15,096 nt of DNA from Marinospirillum sp. (GTDB lineage Bacteria; Pseudomonadota; Gammaproteobacteria; Pseudomonadales; Halomonadaceae), in contig SKHR01000031.1 in NCBI GenBank assembly GCA_007116865.1, positions 1 to 15,096 on the forward strand, in the 5' to 3' direction. Positions 1 to 7,361 of this stretch are shown in pieces. Position 1 is the stretch's first letter. Each line of letters opens with the position of its first letter. The notes beneath the pieces are model-generated. The model saw only the letters and a program-made list of their open reading frames with translations, was not told the origin of the DNA and made no database searches. The position numbers and the translations under genes are program-made.

Positions 1-866
1 CTGCCTGCCGCAGACTTTGACATATTCCGCACCTTCAAATCCTCAATACACACTATCGCGTGGTTTTTGCTGATGGTCGTTGAGGTCTTGTGCAAATAGT
101 CGCGGCGGGCATTGCCGATGCGGGCATGGATACGCTGGACACGGGCTTTTGCCTTCTTCCAGTTGTTGCTGAACTTTATCTTGTGGCTCATCGCCTGCTG
201 CGCCGAGCGCAACGACGCTTCATGTTTCTTAAAGCTGTTGAGCGGCTCCAGATGATCTTTGTTCTCGAATTCGGGCAGAGGCCTGTCGAAGGCGGCAAAT
301 CGCGCTATACCCATATCGATCCCTACCGCATCGCCTTGCGGTATCGCCTGATCGACTTGTCGCTCAGTCTGGATCGACGCATACCATTTACCACTGTGAT
401 GCGACACCGTGACATTCTTCACCGTGCCAAGCACTTCCCGGCTGTTGCGGTAGCGTATCCAACCGAGCTTGGGCAGGAAGATGCGGCTATTGGTCTGGTC
501 GAGTTTGATTTGCTTGGGGTCGGGATAACGAAAGCTATCGCCCTGGCCTTTCTTCTTGAAGCGCGGAAACTCGGCGCGTTTGGCAAAGAAGTTCTTATAT
601 GCCCGCTCCAAATCCTTCAGTGCATGTTGCAATGGATGTACTGGCGAGTCTTTCAGCCACGGCGTTTCTTCGCCGTTACGCCACGCCGTCAGGTGTTTTG
701 CCATTGCGACATAATTGATGAGCTTCTCGCCCGCAGAATGATTCTCCTTCTGCAACGCCAGCGCTTTGTTGAATACGAACCGACACGACCCAGCAAAGCG
801 ATTCATTAATCCCGCTTGCTGGCCGTTGGGCTGTAGTTCGTACTTGAATGCTTGCAGTCGTTTCAT
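1..866 (-). CDS. tnpB: TnpB, RNA-guided RuvC-like nuclease of an IS605 element (3' part outside the window)
   Basis: TnpB proteins are omega-RNA-guided DNA endonucleases, ancestors of Cas12, that cut the vacated donor site and so help the element persist. The frame opens at ATG 866 and stays open for 288 codons to the left edge, with no stop or frameshift. The N-terminal part matches OrfB_IS605 (start MKRLQAFKYEL; PRFKKKG near 101). The RuvC core begins with VGIDMG at 181-186, giving the first catalytic Asp at D184, and continues with IEDL at 274-277, giving the catalytic Glu at E275. This spacing resembles ISDra2 TnpB as I recall it. The last catalytic Asp and the zinc finger lie beyond position 1, so completeness cannot be judged. 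An AAGG motif lies just before the start. It is read in the same direction as murF. Confidence 0.93.
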   Translation of the reverse strand, partial: MKRLQAFKYELQPNGQQAGLMNRFAGSCRFVFNKALALQKENHSAGEKLINYVAMAKHLTAWRNGEETPWLKDSPVHPLQHALKDLERAYKNFFAKRAEFPRFKKKGQGDSFRYPDPKQIKLDQTNSRIFLPKLGWIRYRNSREVLGTVKNVTVSHHSGKWYASIQTERQVDQAIPQGDAVGIDMGIARFAAFDRPLPEFENKDHLEPLNSFKKHEASLRSAQQAMSHKIKFSNNWKKAKARVQRIHARIGNARRDYLHKTSTTISKNHAIVCIEDLKVRNMSKSAAG

Positions 867-880
867 ACCTTAATTATAGT
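852..880 (+). promoter_or_regulatory. Candidate promoter of tnpA
   Basis: A -10-like TATAGT lies at 875-880 and a weak -35-like TTGCAG at 852-857, with a 17 bp spacer. Only 7 bases separate the -10 from the tnpA ATG at 888, so a transcript from here would be nearly leaderless. The -10 overlaps that of the opposing tnpB promoter. The call rests on motif match only and the -35 is poor. Confidence 0.35.
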
Positions 881-901
881 TTGGCCTATGGCTAATAACA
901 A
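873..901 (-). promoter_or_regulatory. Candidate promoter of tnpB
   Basis: On the minus strand a perfect TATAAT occupies 878-873. A TTGTTA (4 of 6 matches to the -35 consensus) lies at 901-896 with a 17 bp spacer. The tnpB ATG at 866 begins 6 bases after the -10, so transcription would start at or near the start codon. The -35 falls inside the first codons of tnpA. Confidence 0.45.
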
Positions 902-1304
902 CGACATTCGACAAGGCAGGCACTGCATTTTTAAGATGCATGTGCACTTGGTCTTTGTGACTAAATACCGGCGTGGCGTATTCACCAAAGAGGTGATCGA
1001 CGATCTGCGTGGTATTTTTGCGAGTGTCTGTTCAGACTTCGAAGCAGAACTAATTGAGTTCGACGGAGAGCACGACCATGTTCATTTGTTGGTCGAATAT
1101 CCGCCCAAGGTGGCGGTATCGGCGCTAGTGAACAGCCTGAAGGGTGTATCGAGCCGGATGATACGAAAGAAGCATTACCTCAACATTCAGAAGAAGCTGT
1201 GGGGTGGCGCTCTCTGGTCACCAAGCTATTTTGCAGGCAGTTGCGGTGGAGCGCCTATCGAGATCGTGCGACAGTACATCGAACAGCAACAGATGCCGCA
1301 CTAA
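888..1304 (+). CDS. tnpA: TnpA, Y1 HUH single-strand transposase of the IS200/IS605 family
   Basis: TnpA catalyses excision and insertion of single-stranded element DNA, using a tyrosine that links covalently to the 5' end. The 138-residue product has the family's usual length. Near the N-terminus it carries the conserved stretch HVHLVFVTKYRR (19-30). The metal-binding HUH motif is H64-V65-H66 within GEHDHVHLLV, and the likely nucleophile is Y130 in EIVRQY near the C-terminus. I chose ATG 888; an in-frame TTG at 852 would add 12 residues unlike the family and would overlap the start of tnpB. Every hallmark residue is present, so the enzyme is probably functional. It is divergent from tnpB and convergent with murF. 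Confidence 0.93.
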   Translation: MANNNDIRQGRHCIFKMHVHLVFVTKYRRGVFTKEVIDDLRGIFASVCSDFEAELIEFDGEHDHVHLLVEYPPKVAVSALVNSLKGVSSRMIRKKHYLNIQKKLWGGALWSPSYFAGSCGGAPIEIVRQYIEQQQMPH

Positions 1305-1311
1305 AGACCAA

Positions 1312-1327
1312 GGGCGGTACACCGCCC
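1312..1327. repeat. Perfect palindromic hairpin in the end of the IS605-like element
   Basis: GGGCGG and CCGCCC flank a TACA loop; the stem can also be read as 7 bp with a 2-nt loop. It starts 8 bases after the tnpA stop codon. It may be a subterminal structure recognised by TnpA or a stop for tnpA transcription. There is no T tract after it, so I favour the first role. Confidence 0.5.
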
Positions 1328-1338
1328 GCGCTATCCTT

Positions 1339-1358
1339 CCTCGCCCTGAACGACGAGG
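1339..1358. repeat. Second hairpin of the element end (CCTCG...CGAGG)
   Basis: A 5 bp stem, CCTCG at 1339-1343 and CGAGG at 1354-1358, encloses a 10-base loop. Hairpins of this kind are common at the ends of IS200/IS605 elements, where TnpA reads a stem-loop near the cleavage site. I take this one as the structure nearest the element tip. The exact cleavage site is not determined. Confidence 0.5.
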
Positions 1359-1392
1359 TTAGTCGCGCAATTCGATCAACCGGGAAGCTTCT

Positions 1393-1420
1393 AAAAAAAC
1401 AACCACTAATGGCAGTTTTT
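1393..1420. terminator. Terminator-like hairpin between tnpA and murF, T-rich on both strands
   Basis: On the minus strand AAAAACTGCCA, a TTAG loop and TGGTTGTTTTTTT form a stem with one mismatch and one wobble, followed by a run of seven T. On the plus strand the same stem ends in five T. It lies 32 bases past the murF stop codon and about 90 bases past tnpA, so it could end transcription from both sides. The stem is rich in A-T pairs, so its strength is uncertain. Confidence 0.5.
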
Positions 1421-1452
1421 CGTGGCCTGCTTCATGGCAGTGAGCCGCTGAT

Positions 1453-2820
1453 TCAAGCCTCTGAGGTTAGAGATTGAACGATTTTATCCATTTTCGCGGA
1501 GCGGGAGCCTTTGATCAGGCAGGTGGTGTTTGCATCCAATTGCTGGATCAGGGCTTGAGCCAATGAGGCATGATCACTGAAAATCCGCGCCTTGGGTCCA
1601 AACGCCTGCGCGCTGTGATCGGTATCGCCCTGCAACACCCAGAGATCATCGAGCTGGAGTTGGCGTGCATAGTCACCCAGCTCCTGATGAATGGATGGAC
1701 TCAGCTCACCCAGCTCCGCCAGTGGCCCTAACACAAGAATCCGCCGCCCAGGCAACTGAGCCAAAAGATCGATCACCGCTTTCACTGCACCGGGGCTGGC
1801 ATTGTAGCTGTCATCTAAAATTTGGCTGCCCTTGGGGCCAGGCAAACGTCTTAAGCGCCCTTCGACACTGGGTAAATTCGCCAGCGTCTCACGCATAGAG
1901 TCGAGACTCACACCGGCAAGACCTGCTGCCGCGATGGCGGCCAGGGCATTGGCAATATTGTGCTGGCCTGGCCAGGGCAAAAACATCGGCATTTGCCCCC
2001 AGGGTGAGTTCAGTTGGAAGTGCGGCTGACCCAGCGAATCCAGATGCCAGCTTTGACAGTGCACATCACCACGTTGCAGACCAAAACTCAGACAGGAGCC
2101 ACCGGCGCGTCTTTTCCATTCAGGGAAAAAAGTGTCCTCAGCGTTGAGGATGGCCTCACCTCCAGGCGCTCGATGATCCAGCAGCTCACCCTTGGCCTGA
2201 GCAATGGCCTGCATCGAACCAAACTCACCCAAGTGCGCACCGGTCACATTGGTAATGATCGCCAGATGCGGGCGCACCCAGCGAGCCAACGCATCGATCT
2301 CACCCAGGTGGTTGGCACCCAGCTCAATCACTGCCCAGGGATTTTGCGGGGTGAGACGGCAGAGTGTCAGCGGCACACCGATGTGATTATTGAGATTGCC
2401 CTGGGTCGCTAAAACCGGCCCCTGCTCGGCATTCAATAGTGCAGCGAGCAGGGTTTTGACGCTGGTTTTACCGCTATTGCCGGTGATTGCCACCAACTGC
2501 CCTGTAAAAGCATCGCGTTGATGACTCGCCAGTTGGGTCAGGCTTTGCAAGGTCGAGTCCACACAGAGTTGTGGCAGTTCACTTTCAACCGGACGTTCCA
2601 CCAAAGCGGCTAAAGCACCGGCCTGCTGTGCCTGCTGCAAGTAGTCATGACCGTCAAAACGGGGGCCTTTGAGCGCAACAAACAAACCGCCGGACAGGTC
2701 CGCACGTGTATCGGTGCCTACCTGATGAATCCGCAGCGCTTCTGCCTCGGCCCAACTGAATGGCTGGTAATCCGCGCGCAGCAATACCGACAGCGCTTTG
2801 AGTGACAAGGGTTCAAGCAT
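1453..2820 (-). CDS. murF: MurF, UDP-N-acetylmuramoyl-tripeptide--D-alanyl-D-alanine ligase
   Basis: MurF adds D-Ala-D-Ala to UDP-MurNAc-tripeptide in the cytoplasm, using ATP, to complete the pentapeptide precursor. The product is 455 residues, the usual length. Visible signatures are the ATP loop TGNSGKTS at 113-120, NHIGVPLTL after it, the DDSYNASP motif of the C-terminal domain, and KGSRSAKM close to the C-terminus. The frame is open upstream to 3063, but ATG 2820 is the right start: protein similarity begins at MLEPLSL and the ATG overlaps the murE stop by 8 bases, which suggests translational coupling. The C-terminus is complete. Downstream, instead of the usual mraY, there is a terminator-like hairpin and an IS605-type element. 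Confidence 0.97.
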   Translation of the reverse strand: MLEPLSLKALSVLLRADYQPFSWAEAEALRIHQVGTDTRADLSGGLFVALKGPRFDGHDYLQQAQQAGALAALVERPVESELPQLCVDSTLQSLTQLASHQRDAFTGQLVAITGNSGKTSVKTLLAALLNAEQGPVLATQGNLNNHIGVPLTLCRLTPQNPWAVIELGANHLGEIDALARWVRPHLAIITNVTGAHLGEFGSMQAIAQAKGELLDHRAPGGEAILNAEDTFFPEWKRRAGGSCLSFGLQRGDVHCQSWHLDSLGQPHFQLNSPWGQMPMFLPWPGQHNIANALAAIAAAGLAGVSLDSMRETLANLPSVEGRLRRLPGPKGSQILDDSYNASPGAVKAVIDLLAQLPGRRILVLGPLAELGELSPSIHQELGDYARQLQLDDLWVLQGDTDHSAQAFGPKARIFSDHASLAQALIQQLDANTTCLIKGSRSAKMDKIVQSLTSEA

Positions 2821-4303
2821 GAGGACTCCATTGTGCCAATGCGCGCATGGCCTGGTCGCGATCATCAAAAGGCAAACGCTGATCGCCGATCTGCTGATCG
2901 GTTTCATGGCCCTTACCGGCCAGCAGCACCCAGTCATCTGGTGCGGCTTGAGCAATCGCTGCGGCAATGGCTTCGGCTCGATCGGCCACTTCAATCCCGT
3001 CCGGGCAGGCGCTGAGAATCTGTTGGCGAATCTGGGCCGGATTTTCATGGCGCGGATTATCATCGGTGACCCAGACCTGATCTGCGCCCTGGGCTGCGAT
3101 CTGTCCCATCAAAGGGCGTTTACCAGCATCACGATTGCCACCACAACCAAACACACAGATCAGCCGCCCCTGACAGTGTGCACGCAGTGAGGCCAGCACC
3201 TGCTGCAAGGCATCCGGGGTATGCGCATAGTCCAAAATCACCTGGGGCTTGGTTGGTTCCTGAGTATTGATGCGCTGCATTCGACCCGGCACCGGTTGCA
3301 ATTGTGAGGCCGCCGTTAACAAGGCATCCAGCGCGTCTCCTTGCAACCAGCGCGCAGCGATCACGGCAAGAAGATTGGCCAGATTAAACTCACCCAATAA
3401 CGGCCAGAGGACCTCATGGCGGATTCCGTCAATGACGAGCTGTGCAGCCACACCCGTGGGCGTGGCTTGCCAGGCAGCCAGATACAGATCGGCAGAGGGA
3501 TCTTTCAGACTGTAAGTGAGTCGCTGCCCTGCAAAAGGCGTTTGTAACAAACGCTGACCCAAGGCATCGTCGAGGTTGATGACCTGCGCTTTCAGTGTCG
3601 GCCAGTGGAATAAACGCGCCTTGGCCTGGGCATAGGCTTCCAGGCTGCCGTGATAATCCAGATGGTCGTGAGTCAGGTTGGTCAGAATCGCTGTTTCAAT
3701 CGGCACCCCTTGCAAACGCCCCTGATCCAACGCATGTGACGAGGCTTCCAGACTGACTCGCTGCCAGCCCTGGGCTTCGCCTTTGCTGAGCAAACGATGC
3801 AGGGTCAGCAGGTCAGGAGTGGTGTGGCTGGCTGGTTGCAAATCCGTCAGCGGGCCATAACCCAGGGTGCCCAGCATCGCAGCAGAATAACCCAACTGCT
3901 GATCCAGTTGAGTCAAATAGTGCACGATGGATGACTTACCATTGGTACCCGTCACCGCCGTGATCTTGAGTGTTGACTGATCCAGGCCACTGAATCGGGC
4001 CAAAGCAGGCCCCAGATGTTCCGACCACTGGGGCAAATAGAGCCTGTCCGAATCGATAAATGGGCTTTCCAGAGCCGCCGATCCCTCACAAATCGTCAGC
4101 ACGGCGCCTTGGCTCAATGCAGAGGGAATGTGTGCCTCAGCGGCCGCGTTCAGCGCAACAAAGGTGTCCCCCGGTTTAACCAAGCGACTATCACTGACCA
4201 GGCGCCGGATGGGCGGCAAGGGTGTTGCCCAAGCGTCCAGAGCGGGCCACCAGGTCGCCCATTGAGTGAGACTGTCTGAACGCACGGCATCAAGCCAACT
4301 CAT
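2813..4303 (-). CDS. murE: MurE, UDP-MurNAc-L-Ala-D-Glu:meso-diaminopimelate ligase
   Basis: MurE adds the third stem-peptide residue to UDP-MurNAc-L-Ala-D-Glu with ATP. The 496-residue protein has the ATP loop TGTNGKSS at 118-125, the Lys that is carbamylated in the family at about K228 (YAQAKARLF), and DNPR at 415-418, the signature of the meso-diaminopimelate-adding type. A Gram-negative wall with DAP crosslinks is therefore expected. The start ATG 4303 follows a good ribosome site (AAAGGAG) and lies 17 bases after the ftsI stop. The 3' end overlaps murF by 8 bases. I see no missing key residues. Confidence 0.97.
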   Translation of the reverse strand: MSWLDAVRSDSLTQWATWWPALDAWATPLPPIRRLVSDSRLVKPGDTFVALNAAAEAHIPSALSQGAVLTICEGSAALESPFIDSDRLYLPQWSEHLGPALARFSGLDQSTLKITAVTGTNGKSSIVHYLTQLDQQLGYSAAMLGTLGYGPLTDLQPASHTTPDLLTLHRLLSKGEAQGWQRVSLEASSHALDQGRLQGVPIETAILTNLTHDHLDYHGSLEAYAQAKARLFHWPTLKAQVINLDDALGQRLLQTPFAGQRLTYSLKDPSADLYLAAWQATPTGVAAQLVIDGIRHEVLWPLLGEFNLANLLAVIAARWLQGDALDALLTAASQLQPVPGRMQRINTQEPTKPQVILDYAHTPDALQQVLASLRAHCQGRLICVFGCGGNRDAGKRPLMGQIAAQGADQVWVTDDNPRHENPAQIRQQILSACPDGIEVADRAEAIAAAIAQAAPDDWVLLAGKGHETDQQIGDQRLPFDDRDQAMRALAQWSPHA

Positions 4304-4320
4304 TGCACGCTCCTTTGAAC

Positions 4321-6006
4321 TTAATTCAAGGCGTCAGGTGGAACTTCTAACAAGCGCAAAGCATGCCCCACCACTCGACTAAACACCGGGGCCGCCACTT
4401 CACCGCCAAAGTATTCTTGTCCGCGCGGACTATCAACCATCACCACCGCCACCAAACGCGGATCACTGACGGGCGCGATGCCGGCAAAGGTCGCAATATA
4501 GTCACCAGAACGATAACCCTCTGCCCCCAGCTTGTGTACCGTGCCGGTCTTACCTGCCACCCGATAGCCTGGAATCGCTGCACGGGTCCCGGTACCACCC
4601 GGCTGGGTGGCTCGCTCCATCATTTCTACCACCTGCTGAGCGATTTCTGGGGAAAATACCTGGGTTGTCTGAGGTTCCGTCACCGGCATCAGGGACAAGG
4701 GGTGCAAACGGCCTTGATCAGCCAGCACCATGTAGGCCTGAGCCAACTGCCCCAAGGTAACCGACAAGCCATAACCATAAGAGAGTGTTGCACGCGTAAT
4801 TCGCGTGATTCCGAAGTTACCGGGCAGCACTCCGGAAGCCTCCCCCGGAAAACCCGTACCGGTTGCACGACCAAAGCCAAGCGCATCGTAGTAGTTCACC
4901 AGCATTTCATCCGGCAACTCCAGAATCATGCGGGTCACTCCCACGTTGCTGGAGTGGGTAATGATGCCTTCAGGCGTCAGCTCGCCGTAATTGCGGAAAT
5001 CACGAATGGTTTGTCCGGCCAGGCGAATCATGCCGGGGGAGGTATCAATCAAATCTTCGGCACTGAACACACCGGATTCCAGTGCCACCGCCACACTCAA
5101 GGGTTTGATGACTGAGCCTGGCTCCACCTGATCCACCAGTGCCCGATTGCGCAAACTGGCAATATCCAGACGCGCCCGATTATTGGGATTGCTGGCTGGC
5201 TGATTGACCATCGCCAGCACTTCACCGGTACGAGCATCCAAAAGAATCATGCTGGCAGAGACAGCCTGATGCTGATCAACCACGGCCTTTAACTCTCGAT
5301 AGGCAATATACTGCAAACGCAGATCCAGGCTCAGGCGCAGATCCTGCCCTGGGCGCGGTGGTGCGATCACTCCTAGATGACGAATACTTCGACCACGCAG
5401 ATCTTTCAGAACTCGCTGACGCCCGGCGGAGGCACTCAACCAGTGTTCCCAAGCCAGCTCCAGACCCTCTTGGCCCTGTTCATCGACATTGGTAAAACCC
5501 ACTAGATGGGCCGCCACTTCACCGCTGGGATAAAAACGCCGGTATTCGTCCATCATATAGATACCGGGCAAGTTTAAAGCCATCACTTGTGCCGCCAGAT
5601 CCGGTGTGACCTGACGGCGCAGATACATGAATTCTCGCTGGCTGAAACGCTCAATACGGCTTTGCAGTTGCGCCACAGGCTCACCTAACAATCCTGCCAG
5701 CTGTGCCAGACTCTCCGCGCTCAAGTCTAACTGACGCGGATTGGCCCAGAGCGTCGCCACCAATGAACTGACGGCCAAGGGCTCACCATGGCGATCCAGG
5801 ATACGCCCACGATGCGCAGGAATGGGTTCTGTTCTTAAGGTGCGCACATCCCCCTGGTGACGCAGAAAATCCGCTTCAAACAGATGCAGCTGCACCAGGC
5901 GACCGGCGGCAATCAAAGCCAGCGCAACCAAGCCAGCCGCAACCAGCTTGAGACGCCATGAAGGCGTGGCAACCAGCAAAGGTCGGGATCCTGCCTTGGC
6001 AGTCAT
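4321..6006 (-). CDS. ftsI: FtsI (PBP3), septal peptidoglycan transpeptidase
   Basis: FtsI is the class B penicillin-binding protein that crosslinks septal peptidoglycan; it sits in the inner membrane with its catalytic domain in the periplasm. The 561-residue product has a single N-terminal membrane anchor (about 19-40), a dimerisation module containing RGRILDRHG (67-75), and the three transpeptidase motifs: SVIK with nucleophile S298, S352-S-N354, and KTG at 486-488. The length is within the family range, near the short side. The start codon overlaps the ftsL stop as ATGA, and GGAGG lies just upstream, which supports this start. It is the beta-lactam target of the cluster and no odd substitution stands out. 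Confidence 0.97.
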   Translation of the reverse strand: MTAKAGSRPLLVATPSWRLKLVAAGLVALALIAAGRLVQLHLFEADFLRHQGDVRTLRTEPIPAHRGRILDRHGEPLAVSSLVATLWANPRQLDLSAESLAQLAGLLGEPVAQLQSRIERFSQREFMYLRRQVTPDLAAQVMALNLPGIYMMDEYRRFYPSGEVAAHLVGFTNVDEQGQEGLELAWEHWLSASAGRQRVLKDLRGRSIRHLGVIAPPRPGQDLRLSLDLRLQYIAYRELKAVVDQHQAVSASMILLDARTGEVLAMVNQPASNPNNRARLDIASLRNRALVDQVEPGSVIKPLSVAVALESGVFSAEDLIDTSPGMIRLAGQTIRDFRNYGELTPEGIITHSSNVGVTRMILELPDEMLVNYYDALGFGRATGTGFPGEASGVLPGNFGITRITRATLSYGYGLSVTLGQLAQAYMVLADQGRLHPLSLMPVTEPQTTQVFSPEIAQQVVEMMERATQPGGTGTRAAIPGYRVAGKTGTVHKLGAEGYRSGDYIATFAGIAPVSDPRLVAVVMVDSPRGQEYFGGEVAAPVFSRVVGHALRLLEVPPDALN

Positions 6007-6332
6007 TCCACCTCCCGAATATTCAGGTCACGCGGCTCAGGAAAACGCAGATTCAAAGACTGAGTTCCCAACTGCTCCATCCTGGCGGGCGCCACCAGCG
6101 CACTTTCTTCCAGCAATAAACGCCCCCACTCAACTTCCAAGGCATTTTTCTCGCCGGTCAGGGTTTGCATGCGAACCTGCTGGTTTCTTGATTCATGAGT
6201 CACCAGCACCAGTAGTTGTGCACTCAGCACCACCAGCAAAATCAAACCGGCCACCCCCCAGGGTTTCCATCCCAGCTGCTTGAGTCGCTGCTGCCAATAG
6301 AGGGTATCGGGTTTAAAAGGCCAGTTGAGCAT
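6003..6332 (-). CDS. ftsL: FtsL, bitopic cell-division protein
   Basis: FtsL is a small inner-membrane divisome protein that forms a complex with FtsQ and FtsB and helps activate FtsW-FtsI. The 109-residue product has the expected plan: a short basic cytoplasmic tail, one hydrophobic segment (about 26-45, GVAGLILLVVLSAQLLVLV), then a periplasmic stretch with leucine-rich, coiled-coil character. FtsL sequences are poorly conserved, so the call rests largely on the plan plus position between rsmH and ftsI. The ATG lies 2 bases after the rsmH stop and no strong ribosome site is visible, suggesting coupling. Its stop overlaps the ftsI start by 4 bases. Confidence 0.93.
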   Translation of the reverse strand: MLNWPFKPDTLYWQQRLKQLGWKPWGVAGLILLVVLSAQLLVLVTHESRNQQVRMQTLTGEKNALEVEWGRLLLEESALVAPARMEQLGTQSLNLRFPEPRDLNIREVE

Positions 6333-6334
6333 GG

Positions 6335-7309
6335 TCAGTCACCGATTTTTTCAGCCACACGCATCACGGCACTGCGCGCGCGTGGGTTGGCGGCCACCTC
6401 GGCTGCACTCGGACGAATGGCTTTGCCCAGTCGGCGCAGGCGAGCATTAAAGGGTTGGTCGGGTAAGGGCAGGTGTCGCGGCAGCACTGGTGCCGTGGTT
6501 TCATCGCGAATAAAACGCTTGACCCGCCGATCTTCCAGAGAGTGAAAACTGATCACCACCAAACGCCCTTGAGGGGCCAAGTGATCCAGCGCCTGACTCA
6601 ACAGGACATCCAAATCATCCAACTCACGATTGATGTGAATGCGAATGGCCTGAAACACCCGGGTTGCCGGATGCTTGTTTTTTTCCCAGCGCGGATGAGC
6701 AGCCTTCACCAACTCGGCCAACTGCCCAGTGCGCAGGATCGGTGCTTGTTCACGCGCGGCCACCAGGGCGCGGGCAATCCGGCGCGCATAACGCTCTTCA
6801 CCCAGGTGAAAAAATACGTCGCTCATGGCTTCTTCGCTAGCCTGTGCCAGCCATTGTGCGGCACTCTGCCCAACGGCGGGATTCATTCGCATATCCAGTG
6901 GGCCATCACGCAAAAAGCTGAAACCCCGCTCAGGATCATCTAATTGCGGCGATGACACACCCAAGTCCATCAATAGTCCATCCACTCGCTGTCCGGGGGC
7001 AAACTGATTCAGCGCCTGGGATAATTCAGTGAAGGAACCCTGGTAAATCTGGAAACGCGCATCCTGCTGTGCTAAACGCTGACCCTCGGCAATGGCCTGC
7101 GGGTCTTTATCGATACCGATCAAACGTGCTTCCGGCCCCAAACGGGACAAGAGCAAACGACTATGCCCACCCCGGCCAAAGGTGCCGTCCACATACAGGC
7201 CGTTGGCTTGGCTTAGCCAGGCATCAACGGCTTCATTGAGCAACACGGTAAGATGACCGGTGGCGGTTTCTGAGGCTTCGAACGGCGCTTGCAGGGGATT
7301 TTTTACCAT
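6335..7309 (-). CDS. rsmH: RsmH (MraW), 16S rRNA C1402 N4-methyltransferase
   Basis: RsmH methylates N4 of cytidine 1402 in 16S rRNA using S-adenosylmethionine. The 324-residue protein has the SAM-binding signature DGTFGRGGHS at 41-50, a later MDLGVSSPQLD motif, and the conserved FHSLEDRRVKRF segment near the C-terminus. It is the first protein gene of the dcw run here. In most relatives mraZ stands just upstream, but here only about 50 bases separate the start from rnpB. The partner RsmI, which adds the 2'-O-methyl to the same nucleotide, is encoded on the other side of rnpB. The ribosome site before ATG 7309 is weak (GAAGA). Confidence 0.97.
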   Translation of the reverse strand: MVKNPLQAPFEASETATGHLTVLLNEAVDAWLSQANGLYVDGTFGRGGHSRLLLSRLGPEARLIGIDKDPQAIAEGQRLAQQDARFQIYQGSFTELSQALNQFAPGQRVDGLLMDLGVSSPQLDDPERGFSFLRDGPLDMRMNPAVGQSAAQWLAQASEEAMSDVFFHLGEERYARRIARALVAAREQAPILRTGQLAELVKAAHPRWEKNKHPATRVFQAIRIHINRELDDLDVLLSQALDHLAPQGRLVVISFHSLEDRRVKRFIRDETTAPVLPRHLPLPDQPFNARLRRLGKAIRPSAAEVAANPRARSAVMRVAEKIGD

Positions 7310-7356
7310 GCTGATCTTCTTTGCTCGCGGCTTTGCCGCCGAATCTCGGTGGGATT

Positions 7357-7361
7357 AAAAA
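7357..7361 (-). terminator. T tract ending the rnpB transcript
   Basis: Five T directly follow the 3' strand of helix P1 on the minus strand, so P1, or the internal CCGGC/GCCGG stem at 7369-7384, may act as the terminator stem. The run is short and read-through into rsmH is possible. No separate promoter is visible for rsmH in the 50 bases between. Confidence 0.4.

Larger units (their letters stand above)
1..1358. mobile_element. IS200/IS605-family insertion element, IS605-like divergent tnpA/tnpB, truncated by the window edge
   Basis: The stretch holds a Y1 (HUH) transposase gene tnpA on the plus strand and a TnpB gene on the minus strand, divergent from a 21 bp gap. This is the IS605-type arrangement; in IS608-type elements the two genes run the same way. 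Two hairpins (1312-1327 and 1339-1358) follow tnpA and probably belong to the element end bound by TnpA. The exact tip cannot be fixed because this family makes neither terminal inverted repeats nor target duplications; it should lie a little beyond 1358 and before the murF-side terminator at 1393. The other end, with the rest of tnpB and any omega RNA, is outside the window. Both genes look intact as far as seen, so the element may be active. Confidence 0.88.

Noticed and set aside
90..809. Plus-strand open frame of 239 codons
   Set aside because: It is antisense to tnpB, whose minus-strand frame has clear TnpB motifs. The plus-strand product shows no family features.
852..887. Upstream TTG start adding 12 residues to TnpA
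   Set aside because: The added residues do not resemble the family, the start would overlap tnpB, and ATG 888 gives the usual length.
4363..5115. Plus-strand open frame of 250 codons
   Set aside because: It lies opposite ftsI, including all three transpeptidase motifs. Its Arg/His-rich composition is typical of an antisense shadow.
7327..7339. GCGGC-TTT-GCCGC hairpin before rsmH as a terminator
   Set aside because: The stem is only 5 bp and there is no T tract on either strand. It may be incidental.
7349..7354. GTGGGA resembling one MraZ-binding box before rsmH
   Set aside because: MraZ operators need several regularly spaced repeats. Only one copy is present, on the opposite strand, and mraZ itself is not here.
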